Below are positions 24,313 to 33,296 of a stretch of DNA of 64,000 nucleotides, one piece after another. Under the pieces are notes generated by a model. The model made no database searches and was not told where the DNA came from. It saw only the letters and a list, made by a program, of their open reading frames with translations. Position numbers and translations under genes: made by a program. The DNA comes from Bacillota bacterium (lineage in GTDB: Bacteria > Bacillota > UBA4882 > UBA8346), in NCBI GenBank assembly GCA_023401925.1, contig JAEXDA010000005.1:1-64000 (forward strand), written 5' to 3'. Position 1 is the first letter of the stretch; each line of letters starts with the position of its first letter.

Positions 24313-25686
24313 ATGTTCAAGAAAATTTTAATCGCCAATCGTGGCGAAATTGCACTGCGCATTATTCGTGCTTGTAAAGAGATGGGAATTGGCACGGTCG
24401 CTATTTATTCCGAGGCGGATCGGGATTCTTTGCATGTTCATCACGCCGATGAGGCTTTTTGTGTAGGACCGGCTCCCGGAAACCGCAGTTATTTAAACAT
24501 TCCCAATATTATCAGCACCGCTACAATTGCTGAAGTCGACGCAATTCATCCAGGATATGGGTTTTTGGCTGAAAACGCCCGCTTTGCCGAAATATGTGAG
24601 ACCCATCATATCAAATTTATTGGTCCCCCTGCTGTTGCTATTGAAAAAATGGGAGATAAAGCTATCGCCAAAGAAACCATGCGGGATTCGGGAGTTCCGG
24701 TGGTTCCCGGCTCGCAGGGCATTATTAAGGACGACCAAGAACTCATGGAAAAAGCCGAGGAAATAGGCTTTCCGGTCATTATTAAAGCTTCCGCGGGGGG
24801 CGGTGGCCGAGGTATGCGTGTTGTCAACAGTTTTGATGAATTAGTGAACGCTTATCATACCGCACAGAGCGAAGCCGATGCTTGCTTCGGCAATCCTGAA
24901 GTGTACATGGAAAAATATATCGAGGAACCGAAGCATATTGAGATTCAACTGCTTCTTGATGAACATGGTAACGGCGTTTACTTGGGAGAACGGGATTGCT
25001 CGGTGCAACGCCGCCATCAGAAAGTTGTTGAAGAAGCTCCTTCGCCGGTAGTAACCCCTGAAATACGCCGCAGAATCGGCGAAGCCGCCTTACAAGGGGC
25101 TAAATCGGTGGGATATACCAATGCCGGAACTGTGGAGTTCTTGCTGGATAAAAATAATAAGTTTTATTTTATGGAAATGAATACCCGGATTCAGGTGGAG
25201 CATCCTGTGACGGAACTGGTTACCGGAGTCGATTTGATTCGCGAACAAATAAAAATTGCCGCCGGCGAAAAACTTTCTTTTACCCAAGCTGATATTGAAA
25301 TTAAGGGACATGCTATTGAGTGCCGGGTTAATGCGGAAGATCCCAGCAAGAATTTTATGCCTTCGCCGGGACGGATCACTGTATACCGTGCGCCTGGCGG
25401 ACCTGGAATCCGGGTTGACAGTTGCGCCTATGAAGGTTTTGTCATTCCGCCCTATTATGATTCCATGATCGCTAAATTGATTGCCTGGGATGATACCCGT
25501 GAGAAAGCGATCGCCAGAATGATTCGGGCATTAGAAGAATTTGAAATCCAAGGTGTAAAGACAACGATTCCTTTTCAGCTCGAAGTACTTAAAAATGAAT
25601 ACTTCCAAAAAGGCGAAGTCTATACCAATTTTATTCAAACCAGAATATTTAACCATTCTGACATATCTAATGACCACTCCGATTAA
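24313..25686 (+). CDS. accC: Biotin carboxylase subunit of acetyl-CoA carboxylase
   Basis: A 457-residue ATP-grasp enzyme that carboxylates biotin on AccB for fatty acid synthesis. It has the N-terminal FKKILIANRGEIALRIIRA signature, ATP-binding KASAGGGGRGMR, active-site HPVTE, and EMNTRIQVEHP. Its short C-terminal extension ends HSDISNDHSD. The carboxyltransferase genes are elsewhere. Confidence 0.97.
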   Translation: MFKKILIANRGEIALRIIRACKEMGIGTVAIYSEADRDSLHVHHADEAFCVGPAPGNRSYLNIPNIISTATIAEVDAIHPGYGFLAENARFAEICETHHIKFIGPPAVAIEKMGDKAIAKETMRDSGVPVVPGSQGIIKDDQELMEKAEEIGFPVIIKASAGGGGRGMRVVNSFDELVNAYHTAQSEADACFGNPEVYMEKYIEEPKHIEIQLLLDEHGNGVYLGERDCSVQRRHQKVVEEAPSPVVTPEIRRRIGEAALQGAKSVGYTNAGTVEFLLDKNNKFYFMEMNTRIQVEHPVTELVTGVDLIREQIKIAAGEKLSFTQADIEIKGHAIECRVNAEDPSKNFMPSPGRITVYRAPGGPGIRVDSCAYEGFVIPPYYDSMIAKLIAWDDTREKAIARMIRALEEFEIQGVKTTIPFQLEVLKNEYFQKGEVYTNFIQTRIFNHSDISNDHSD

Positions 25687-25719
25687 AATGATAGAGAAGG
25701 AAAGGGTGGTGTTCTTAGT

Positions 25720-26100
25720 TTGGAAAGCATCGAAAAATATGAAACGGGTAGTATCCGGATTGCTAATGAAGTTGTCCGGATTATTGCCGGACTTGCAGCT
25801 TCCGAAGTAAAAGGAGTCGTTGGGATGAGCGGCGGAGTCGTCGATGGTTTCGCTGAGCTCGTTAAAAAGAAGAACCTTGCCAAGGGAGTAAAAGTAGAAG
25901 TTGGAGAAAAACAAGCCGCTGTCGATCTGTTTGTAATTATTGAATATGGATCGAAGATTCCCGATATTGCATATATGATACAAGAAAATGTAAAGCGGGC
26001 TATCGAAAGCATGACCGGTTTGGAAGTTATTGAAGTCAATGTGCACATCCAAGGAGTTGAATTTAGGCAGGACGATTCATATGAGGTGAAAGTCCTTTAG
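25720..26100 (+). CDS. Asp23/Gls24 (alkaline-shock) family envelope protein
   Basis: A 126-residue protein of the YqhY/Asp23 family (SIRIANEVVRIIAGLAASEV, with EYGSKIPDIAYMIQENVKRA later). It starts with TTG 25720, with a purine-rich AGGGTGG upstream. In Firmicutes yqhY follows accBC and is linked to control of acetyl-CoA carboxylase activity; here it keeps that position. The AmaP-like membrane anchor follows. Confidence 0.88.
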   Translation: MESIEKYETGSIRIANEVVRIIAGLAASEVKGVVGMSGGVVDGFAELVKKKNLAKGVKVEVGEKQAAVDLFVIIEYGSKIPDIAYMIQENVKRAIESMTGLEVIEVNVHIQGVEFRQDDSYEVKVL

Positions 26101-26170
26101 TATTGTACTTTATCGTGATGTAAAAAATGAAGTGCTGTACTAGCATTGAATGAAAGGGGTCCAGTTATCG

Positions 26171-26704
26171 ATGAAAGTCTGGGAACGACTCGTAAGTTTA
26201 TTAGCAGGAATCATTTTGGCCATCGTCGGTATTATCTTTTTTTTAATGGCCATTAGACAAGCTTCGCTGATTCTCGAACATGTAAGTAATTTAACCGTGA
26301 AGGAACAGCTGTGGGCGTTGATTGTGGCCGCCATTACCTTCGCTTTAGCCTTTTTGTCCATAAAAATGGCTTTGCGTATGCGAAGAGAAGAAAAAACCAT
26401 TATTAACCAGACTCAATTCGGGGAAATTCGAATTGCTGTATCCGCAGTTGAAAGTTTAGCGCTAAGAGCCGCCAAGAAAACCAAAGGAGTTAAGGATGCT
26501 CATGTCGGAGTGCGCGCTGACCTTACGGGGCTCGATATTTTTATTGAGATCGCCGTCCATCCTGATTTGAATATTCCCCAAACAACCGAAGAAATTAGAC
26601 TTAAGGTTGATGAGTATATTTTTGAAACCGTGGGAATCCGTGTCAATTCAGTAAAGGTTCTAGTTACAAAAGTTGCCGGCGAAAGCCGTACCCGGGTTGA
26701 ATGA
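26171..26704 (+). CDS. amaP: AmaP-type alkaline-shock membrane anchor protein
   Basis: A 177-residue protein with two N-terminal membrane helices (LVSLLAGIILAIVGIIFFLM; LWALIVAAITFALAFLSI) and a C-terminal Asp23-like region. GAAAGGGG (26152-26159) points to ATG 26171 rather than ATG 26150. AmaP recruits Asp23 to the membrane in staphylococci; the same role is inferred. Confidence 0.85.
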   Translation: MKVWERLVSLLAGIILAIVGIIFFLMAIRQASLILEHVSNLTVKEQLWALIVAAITFALAFLSIKMALRMRREEKTIINQTQFGEIRIAVSAVESLALRAAKKTKGVKDAHVGVRADLTGLDIFIEIAVHPDLNIPQTTEEIRLKVDEYIFETVGIRVNSVKVLVTKVAGESRTRVE

Positions 26705-26797
26705 TTTTGACTGTCCACTTTTTGGACAAACTAACGTTCTTAGATGATTGAACAAAAAGCAATAAAATGAAATGATGGAACGAGTTTCCTTAGAGCC

Positions 26798-26820
26798 ACC
26801 AATGTAAAGCATTGGTTTTA
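26798..26820 (+). terminator. Weak hairpin before the DUF2273 gene
   Basis: CCAATG and CATTGG form a 6-bp stem with a 5-nt loop, followed by TTTT. It could attenuate transcription into the next gene. Confidence 0.3.
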
Positions 26821-26836
26821 GAAAGGAGTACCGGCA

Positions 26837-27064
26837 GTGGAGGAATTTTTACGAGATCTCTTACCCAAACTGATTATTTATAAAGGGAGAATTATAGGGA
26901 GTCTGGTCGGATTAATAGCCGGTCTGCTATGGGCTTTCCTGGGTTTTTGGAGAGCTGTCGCTTTCCTTTTATGCGTTATTTTAGGATTCTTTTTAGGTAA
27001 GAAAATCGATGAGCGTGGGTCGATTCGAAATATTCTGGAGCGGATTATTCCGCCGAATGACTGA
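26837..27064 (+). CDS. DUF2273 small membrane protein
   Basis: A 75-residue protein with two membrane helices (IIGSLVGLIAGLLWAFLGFW; AVAFLLCVILGFFLGKKI), from GTG 26837 with GAAAGGAG 8 nt upstream. DUF2273 proteins usually sit with Asp23/AmaP genes, as here. The function is unknown; a membrane accessory of the alkaline-shock module is inferred. Confidence 0.85.
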   Translation: MEEFLRDLLPKLIIYKGRIIGSLVGLIAGLLWAFLGFWRAVAFLLCVILGFFLGKKIDERGSIRNILERIIPPND

Positions 27065-27075
27065 AGGGTAATTGA

Positions 27076-27531
27076 ATGAGCCGTCATATTGCCAGAGAAC
27101 TGGCATTTAAAATTTTATTCCAAACGGATATCGGCAGAAATCCGTGGCAGGAAGTATTGTCGCGAACGCTTGAAGAAAACGAGCTGCCGGAAAAGTCCCG
27201 GGCATTTCTCGAACAATTGGTAAAGGGGACCGTCCAGGAGCTAAAGTCCATCGATGCAGAAATTATGAAATATGCACAGGACTGGAAACTGGATCGGATG
27301 GCCAATACCGATCGGAACATACTCCGAATGGCAATTTTCGAAATCAAGTTTTTTGAAGAGATTCCGCCGGGAGTTAGTGTTAACGAAGCGGTAGAATTAG
27401 CCAAACTTTACGGTGATGACGAATCCGGCAAATTTGTCAACGGAATTTTAGGGAATGTCGTCAGGAATATCGGACCCCAAAAGGAAACCAGTGAGGGTGC
27501 GCAGGCGCCAATGACTACAATGGAGGATTAA
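27076..27531 (+). CDS. nusB: Transcription antitermination factor NusB
   Basis: A 151-residue all-helical RNA-binding protein (SRHIARELAFKILFQTDIG; DRNILRMAIFEIKFFEEIPP; VNEAVELAKLYGDDESGKFV). It acts with NusE in rRNA antitermination. Its position after the Asp23/DUF2273 module is standard in Firmicutes. Confidence 0.96.
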   Translation: MSRHIARELAFKILFQTDIGRNPWQEVLSRTLEENELPEKSRAFLEQLVKGTVQELKSIDAEIMKYAQDWKLDRMANTDRNILRMAIFEIKFFEEIPPGVSVNEAVELAKLYGDDESGKFVNGILGNVVRNIGPQKETSEGAQAPMTTMED

Positions 27532-27582
27532 CCTCTATTTTTTTTGCTGAAGATATTTTTATTTCAGGATAACGGAGCCCCT

Positions 27583-28518
27583 ATGTTAGTCGGAATCGAT
27601 ACCAGTTGTTATACTACTTCCCTAAGCGTCATAGATCCCATCTCCGGAGTCATTCTATATGACTTGCGCCGTTTGCTTCAGGTAAAGTTGGGGCAAAGAG
27701 GGTTAAGGCAATCGGAGGCTGTCTTTCAACATCTGCAAAACCTACCCGAACTATTGGATGGAGGCTTTTCGGGTATTTCAATAACCGCTGTGGTTGCTTC
27801 AACCAAACCTCGGCCCGCCCCTGGGTCATATCTGCCTGTTTTCAAAGCCGGCGCCTCCTTTGGGATGACCATAGCCAAAATCCTCGGCGCTCCATTTTTG
27901 GAAACATCCCACCAGGAGGGTCACATCCGCGCAGGTCTGGTTGGACAAACTAAAGTTGACCAAACTTTTTTAGCCTGGCACATCTCCGGGGGTACCACTG
28001 AGCTGTTATTGGTTCAGGCCGGAGAAATAGGCTACCAAATTCAAAAAATCGGCGGTTCCAGTGACCTTCAAGTCGGACAATTCGTTGATCGGGTGGGTGT
28101 TGCTTTAGGAAACCCCTTTCCGGCCGGTCCGAATTTGGAAAAAATGGCTATGCTGTCCGATACGGACAAAAGTTTGCCTGTGGTTACCCAAGGGTTAACC
28201 ACCAGTTTTTCCGGACCGGACTCGGCAGCAGAAAGATTAATACAATCGGGGATCAACGGCAATGATTTGGCGAGGATGGTCTTTCATTGTATCATTCATT
28301 CGCTACTTAAGGTAACATTGGAGGCCGTCAAGGAATATAAGACCTACCAAGTGTTAATGGTAGGAGGAGTAGCCTCAAACCGGATCATCCGGGATCAGTT
28401 GTATCAGGAAGGTTTGAAATCAGGAATTGAGTTTTTATTTGCCAAAAGCGAACTATCCAGCGATAATGCTGTAGGTGTGGGTTTCATTGGGTATGATTTG
28501 TTAAGAAATATTAAGTAA
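27583..28518 (+). CDS. TsaD/Kae1-like paralogue (M22 family)
   Basis: A 311-residue ASKHA-fold protein from ATG 27583 (CGGAG upstream). It keeps the N-terminal GIDTSCYTTSLSV, the metal-binding HQEGH (HxxxH), HISGGTTEL and a late SSDNAVGVG in place of the DNA motif of TsaD. It is shorter and more divergent than true TsaD, which makes tRNA t6A with TsaB/TsaC/TsaE. Clostridia often carry such a second copy next to nusB. Its function is not established. Confidence 0.82.
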   Translation: MLVGIDTSCYTTSLSVIDPISGVILYDLRRLLQVKLGQRGLRQSEAVFQHLQNLPELLDGGFSGISITAVVASTKPRPAPGSYLPVFKAGASFGMTIAKILGAPFLETSHQEGHIRAGLVGQTKVDQTFLAWHISGGTTELLLVQAGEIGYQIQKIGGSSDLQVGQFVDRVGVALGNPFPAGPNLEKMAMLSDTDKSLPVVTQGLTTSFSGPDSAAERLIQSGINGNDLARMVFHCIIHSLLKVTLEAVKEYKTYQVLMVGGVASNRIIRDQLYQEGLKSGIEFLFAKSELSSDNAVGVGFIGYDLLRNIK

Positions 28519-28536
28519 AAGCGAGGCCCTCCGCTC

Positions 28537-31227
28537 ATGAAGAAATTGATGTTATTAGATGGCTTTAGTCTGGCCAACCGGGCATTTTTTGCTTTACCGC
28601 CCTTAGCCACATCGGCAGGCCAGCCTACCAATGCAGTCTACGGAATGACCATGATGTTACTTAAATTACTGGAAGAATCGAAGCCGGATTATATTATCAT
28701 GGCTTTTGATGTAGCAGCGCCCACTTTTCGGCACCAAGAATTTAAGGATTACAAAGGCCAGCGTCTGAAGATGGAAGATACTCTGAAAACGCAATTTCCG
28801 CTGATCCGGGAACTATTGGCTATTTTAAACATCCCCGTTGTGGAACTTGCGGGATTTGAAGCAGATGATATCATTGGGACGCTGGCCAAAAGGGCCGCCG
28901 GCCAAGGCCTCTCAGTGGAAATTATCACCGGAGACCGGGACGCCTTTCAGTTGGTAGAGTCTCAAATATCAGTACTATATACTCGTAGAGGCATTACGGA
29001 AGTTGATCGGGTGGATGAAAAGTATATTGATGATAAATATCAATTAAAACCGTTACAATTAATCGAATTAAAGGCCCTGATGGGCGATGCCTCCGATAAT
29101 ATACCCGGAGTGCCCGGGTTTGGTGAAAAAACAGCTTTGAAATACCTGCATCAATATCATACTTTGAACGGGATTTATGAGCATATCGAGGAGATTTCCA
29201 AAGAGAGAGATAAAAATCTGCTAAATACCTACCGTGAACAGGCATTTTTAAGCCGGCATCTGGCGGAGATTGTGACCGATGTTCAATTGGATATTGATCC
29301 CACAGATTGTTGTCATCATCGGGATTTTTCGAAACAACAATTGGGAGATTTTTGCAGCAAGTATGAATTTCACTCGTTAGCCCGGAAACTTTTCGAGGGA
29401 AACGATGTTCCCGAGACCCTTCAATTGCCGGAGCTGGTATCCGAATGTAAAATCATCCAAGGATCAGACTTGGGTGAAATTTTATCCGTCCTTAAACAAG
29501 AAAAAGTTTGCTATTTACAGTTCTTTACTTCGGTAGCCAATTGGGTCCAAGTGGATTTCGTCGGGGTTGGCCTGGGCAGCTCCAGTGAAAATTGGTATTT
29601 GCCTTTAAACGCGAGTGCACAGATACCCGTTGAAGTGAAGGAACTATTCGGTGATTCATCCATAAAGAAAATCGGGCATGATCTAAAAAAGCAGTTGCAA
29701 ATTGTTAGCAACCGGGATGTCCTCTGCAGTGGCGAAATGGAAGATTTGCTCATCGCCGGTTATTTGGTCAATGCAGGTTTAGGTGATTTGGAACTGGAGG
29801 ATCTCGGAAGAGCTTATCTTGGAAAAATCCTTCCAATATGGAGAAATGAAAAGGGTAAAGCCTTTTCAGTCTTCAATTTGCCCCAAGCCTTACCGCAGGA
29901 TATGATGACCAAAATCTGCGGGGCCAGGTTGGAGGCAATGCGGCTGTTGGTACCCAAATTACATTCAATGATGACGGATTTGGATCTGGATGTCCTTTAC
30001 AGTAAAGTTGAGTCGCCATTAATCCAAGTTCTTTTCAGAATGGAACACCAAGGAATCAAGGTAGAGCCGGAAAGGCTCCGTGAATTCGGGCAGACTTTGA
30101 GAAAGCGCCAATCCCAGCTTGAATCGAATATCTATTCTCTGGTTCAGGAAGAGTTTAATATCGGTTCCCCCAAACAATTGGGAGTTATCTTGTTTGAGAA
30201 GTTAGGGCTGAGAGCGCCCAAGAAAACCAAAACGGGCTATTCCACGGATGCCGAAGTTTTAGAAAACCTTTACGACGAACACCCGGTGATTCCAAAAATA
30301 TTGGAATACCGGCAGAATGTGAAATTACAAAGCACGTATATTGATTCATTAATTACACTGATTCATCCCCGAAGCGGCCGGGTGCATCCCACCTTTAATC
30401 AGGCAGTCACTACCACGGGGCGGCTTAGTTGTACAGAGCCCAATCTCCAGAATATTCCGGTTCGTTCCGAAGAAGGCCGATTGATTCGTTGTGCTTTTAT
30501 ACCTCCTGATTCGGAGCATTGCCTGCTTTCGGCGGATTATTCCCAAATCGAATTGCGAGTAATGGCTCATTTTTCCCAAGATCAAGCCTTTAAGGAGGCT
30601 TTTATCAAAGGTGAAGACATTCATCGCTTCACCGGGGCGGCGGTCCATGGTGTTCCCGTTTCAGAAGTCACCCATGAGATGCGGGACAGAGCCAAGGCTG
30701 TCAATTTTGGCATTATTTATGGAATTAGCGGCTTTGGTTTGGCCCGCAATATCGGGGTTAGTCGGAAAGAAGCCGATGCCTTTATTGAAGCATATTTTGC
30801 CAAGTATCCCGGAGTAAAACAATATGTGGAAGAATTGATTGTAAAGGCCAAACAAACAGGAGAAGCCCGGACCCTTTTGGGAAGAATCCGGAAACTGCCG
30901 GAGCTTTCATCCCGCAATTTTACGTTACGCTCATTTGCGGAACGGATGGCCCGGAACACTCCGATTCAAGGAACTGCGGCCGATATCATTAAAAAAGCGA
31001 TGGTTTCCATCGATAAACAGCTTATCGCCAATCCTGCTTTGGGAAAGTTATTGCTTCAAGTCCACGACGAGTTAATTTTTGAGGTAAGGGAATCCAACTG
31101 GCCTCTCCTAGCTAAAATGGTGAAAATAGAGATGGAGAATGCGGTTACGTTAGATGTTCCCTTGGTAGTGGATTTTAAAATGGGGCATAATTGGGGCGAG
31201 ATGAAACCGGTGCAATTGGAGGAATGA
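28537..31227 (+). CDS. polA: DNA polymerase I
   Basis: An 896-residue enzyme. An N-terminal 5'-3' exonuclease domain (LMLLDGFSLANRAFFALPPL; EADDIIG; GDASDNIPGVPGFGEKTA) is followed by an exonuclease-like middle domain and a C-terminal family A polymerase. The latter has motif A DYSQIELRVMAH, motif B RAKAVNFGIIYGISGFGLA and motif C VHDELIFEV. The middle domain lacks the DxE metal motif, so proofreading is probably lost, as in Bacillus-type Pol I. It leads a repair cluster with mutM. Confidence 0.97.
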   Translation: MKKLMLLDGFSLANRAFFALPPLATSAGQPTNAVYGMTMMLLKLLEESKPDYIIMAFDVAAPTFRHQEFKDYKGQRLKMEDTLKTQFPLIRELLAILNIPVVELAGFEADDIIGTLAKRAAGQGLSVEIITGDRDAFQLVESQISVLYTRRGITEVDRVDEKYIDDKYQLKPLQLIELKALMGDASDNIPGVPGFGEKTALKYLHQYHTLNGIYEHIEEISKERDKNLLNTYREQAFLSRHLAEIVTDVQLDIDPTDCCHHRDFSKQQLGDFCSKYEFHSLARKLFEGNDVPETLQLPELVSECKIIQGSDLGEILSVLKQEKVCYLQFFTSVANWVQVDFVGVGLGSSSENWYLPLNASAQIPVEVKELFGDSSIKKIGHDLKKQLQIVSNRDVLCSGEMEDLLIAGYLVNAGLGDLELEDLGRAYLGKILPIWRNEKGKAFSVFNLPQALPQDMMTKICGARLEAMRLLVPKLHSMMTDLDLDVLYSKVESPLIQVLFRMEHQGIKVEPERLREFGQTLRKRQSQLESNIYSLVQEEFNIGSPKQLGVILFEKLGLRAPKKTKTGYSTDAEVLENLYDEHPVIPKILEYRQNVKLQSTYIDSLITLIHPRSGRVHPTFNQAVTTTGRLSCTEPNLQNIPVRSEEGRLIRCAFIPPDSEHCLLSADYSQIELRVMAHFSQDQAFKEAFIKGEDIHRFTGAAVHGVPVSEVTHEMRDRAKAVNFGIIYGISGFGLARNIGVSRKEADAFIEAYFAKYPGVKQYVEELIVKAKQTGEARTLLGRIRKLPELSSRNFTLRSFAERMARNTPIQGTAADIIKKAMVSIDKQLIANPALGKLLLQVHDELIFEVRESNWPLLAKMVKIEMENAVTLDVPLVVDFKMGHNWGEMKPVQLEE

Positions 31228-31230
31228 AGT

Positions 31231-32061
31231 ATGCCGGAATTACCGGAAGTTGAGACAATCCGTTTGACCCTTCAGTCCAAGGTAGTCGGGAGAACGATTG
31301 TCAGCGGCCAGGTCCTATTGACGAAGTTGATACAAAATCAAACCCCGGAAGAGTTTTTAGCGGAGATTGGCGGCAAGAAAATTATTAAGCTTGACCGCCG
31401 TGGCAAATATCTGTTATTCTATCTTGAAGGAGCCGAAAGCGCGGGTCTGATCCTGGCGATCCATTTAAGGATGACCGGCCAATTGAAAGTGGACCTTATG
31501 GGCACTCCTTTGGAAAAAGCCGTTTATCTGCAACTTCGGCTTGATAATGACAGTGAGTTGCGTTACCGGGATCAGCGAAAGTTTGGGAGAGTCACGTTAT
31601 TTCCAGCCGATCACCCACCGAAAGCTTTGGAAAAATTGGGACCTGAACCTTTATCGGCTGATTTTACCGTCCAGGCGTTAAAGATTCAACTTGGGAAACG
31701 GCGGATTGCTATTAAAAAAGCCTTGCTCGATCAGGAAGTTATAGCAGGAATTGGAAATATTTATGCGGACGAGTCGCTATTTTTGGCAGGCATTCACCCG
31801 GCCAGGCTGGTTTCTTCTCTGAATGATCAAGAAATTACGGGGCTTTTCTCGGCAATCCAAACCGTACTATCCGGCGCCATCCAAAATCATGGTACGACTA
31901 AACGCGATTACCGGGATGGAAATGGAAATTCCGGTTCCCATCAGGATTATTTACGGATTTATGATCGGAAAGGATTAGCCTGCTATCGTTGTGGCAATAT
32001 GATTGTAAAAATGAATTTAGGTGGCAGAGGAACCCATTTTTGTCCAATCTGTCAACGATAA
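31231..32061 (+). CDS. mutM: Formamidopyrimidine-DNA glycosylase
   Basis: A 276-residue base-excision enzyme for 8-oxoguanine and FaPy lesions. It has the N-terminal catalytic PELPEVETI (Pro after Met), the Lys in RRGKYLLF, the helix-two-turn-helix region (IGNIYADE) and a C-terminal zinc finger (CYRCGNM and CPICQR). GGAGG precedes ATG; it starts 3 bp after polA. Confidence 0.96.
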   Translation: MPELPEVETIRLTLQSKVVGRTIVSGQVLLTKLIQNQTPEEFLAEIGGKKIIKLDRRGKYLLFYLEGAESAGLILAIHLRMTGQLKVDLMGTPLEKAVYLQLRLDNDSELRYRDQRKFGRVTLFPADHPPKALEKLGPEPLSADFTVQALKIQLGKRRIAIKKALLDQEVIAGIGNIYADESLFLAGIHPARLVSSLNDQEITGLFSAIQTVLSGAIQNHGTTKRDYRDGNGNSGSHQDYLRIYDRKGLACYRCGNMIVKMNLGGRGTHFCPICQR

Positions 32062-32080
32062 AAAATGGAAGTGAACCGCG

Positions 32081-32671
32081 ATTCAAACGATCGGTCTTAC
32101 CGGTGGCATAGCATGTGGAAAGTCAACTGTGGCCAAAATTTTGGCTGAGAAAGGGTTTTTGGTGGTTAGCGCCGACGAACTAGCCCGTAGGGTCATCGAA
32201 CCGGGTGGAGCGGCTTATTTGGATGTTATCCATCATTTCGGGAATGGAATTCTGAAGGATGATGGCCGAATCGATCGCGGAAAATTGGGGGCAATCGTTT
32301 TTTCGGATGACAAAGCCAGGAAAGATCTGGAGAGCATTGTTCATCCCAAGGTGTTCATGTTGATTCATCACCGGATAGTCCAAAGCCGGAAAGAAGGTTT
32401 GTCCCATTTGGTAGTGGAAATCCCCTTGCTCTTCGAAGTGAATGGTGGGTATTTATTCGATAAAATTTGGGTTGTAAGTTGTTCGCCGGAAGTACAGCTA
32501 GGAAGAGTCCAGAGTCGGGACCACTTGACCGAAGCGGAAGCCAGGCAAAGAATTAACGCTCAATTACCGTTGCCGTATAAAGAAGCCAAAGCAGATGCGG
32601 TTATTTATAATAATCAAGGCTACTTGGAGCTTCTAGCCCAGGTTGAACAAATGATTAAATCATTAGATTAA
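32081..32671 (+). CDS. coaE: Dephospho-CoA kinase, apparent ATT start
   Basis: A 196-residue kinase for the last step of CoA synthesis, length as in the family. The reading frame must begin at or before 32081, because the essential P-loop (GLTGGIACGKST) lies at codons 5-16 from there. The first conventional start, GTG 32129, would remove the P-loop. An in-frame TGA at 32072-32074 blocks any earlier start. The only suitable codon is ATT 32081, with GGAAGTGA at 32067-32074 in good position. ATT is a rare but known start codon (infC). A sequencing error or small mutation is the alternative. Confidence 0.85.
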   Translation: MQTIGLTGGIACGKSTVAKILAEKGFLVVSADELARRVIEPGGAAYLDVIHHFGNGILKDDGRIDRGKLGAIVFSDDKARKDLESIVHPKVFMLIHHRIVQSRKEGLSHLVVEIPLLFEVNGGYLFDKIWVVSCSPEVQLGRVQSRDHLTEAEARQRINAQLPLPYKEAKADAVIYNNQGYLELLAQVEQMIKSLD

Positions 32672-32680
32672 ATCTTTGGA

Positions 32681-33259
32681 GTGAAATTTTTGGCGAAAAC
32701 ACGGGAATTAAAAATTCGCGGTTTGCTATTGTTGATTGTACTGTTTATAGTAATATGGCATAAACCGATTTTAAAAATCTATTTTGTTTTACATTATACC
32801 GATAAAATAATCGCTTATAGCAGAGCCAATGAAATCGATTCGGCTACTGTCAGTGCGATTGTCTTTACGGAAAGCCGTTTTAATCCCTTGGCGTGTTCCA
32901 GCAAAGGCGCCATGGGTCTGATGCAAATCATGCCCAGCACCGGGGAGTGGGTCGCCGGACGATTGGGATGGAATCATTTTTCCAAACAAGATTTGCTCAA
33001 TCCTACGAAGAACCTGGAAGTAGGTATTTGGTATTTAGCCTATTTGAAACGAAACTTTAAGCATAACGAATATTTGGCCTTAGCCTCTTATAATGCGGGC
33101 TCGAGATATGTATATGAATGGGTGCGAGAAGGAATTTGGGACGGCAATAAGGTAAAAATCGAGCAAATCCCTTTTCCGGAGACTAAAAAATATTTGATCC
33201 GAATTTTGGTGTTACGGAGAATTTATTATTATTTATATCAAGATGTGTTGACAATTTGA
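32681..33259 (+). CDS. Lytic transglycosylase, SLT family
   Basis: A 192-residue protein with an N-terminal membrane anchor (IRGLLLLIVLFIVIW). The Slt70-type domain shows catalytic Glu in VFTESRFNP, then SSKGAMGLMQIMPSTG and LASYNAG. It cleaves peptidoglycan to anhydromuropeptides outside the cytoplasmic membrane. GTG start 32681. It lies between coaE and rimO as in many clostridia. Confidence 0.93.
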   Translation: MKFLAKTRELKIRGLLLLIVLFIVIWHKPILKIYFVLHYTDKIIAYSRANEIDSATVSAIVFTESRFNPLACSSKGAMGLMQIMPSTGEWVAGRLGWNHFSKQDLLNPTKNLEVGIWYLAYLKRNFKHNEYLALASYNAGSRYVYEWVREGIWDGNKVKIEQIPFPETKKYLIRILVLRRIYYYLYQDVLTI

Positions 33260-33296
33260 GTCCGAAAATTTCCGTTTTTTTATTTTTGGAGGTTGT

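Noticed and set aside
32129..32671. GTG start for coaE
   Set aside because: It would delete the P-loop that is plainly encoded just upstream in the same frame.
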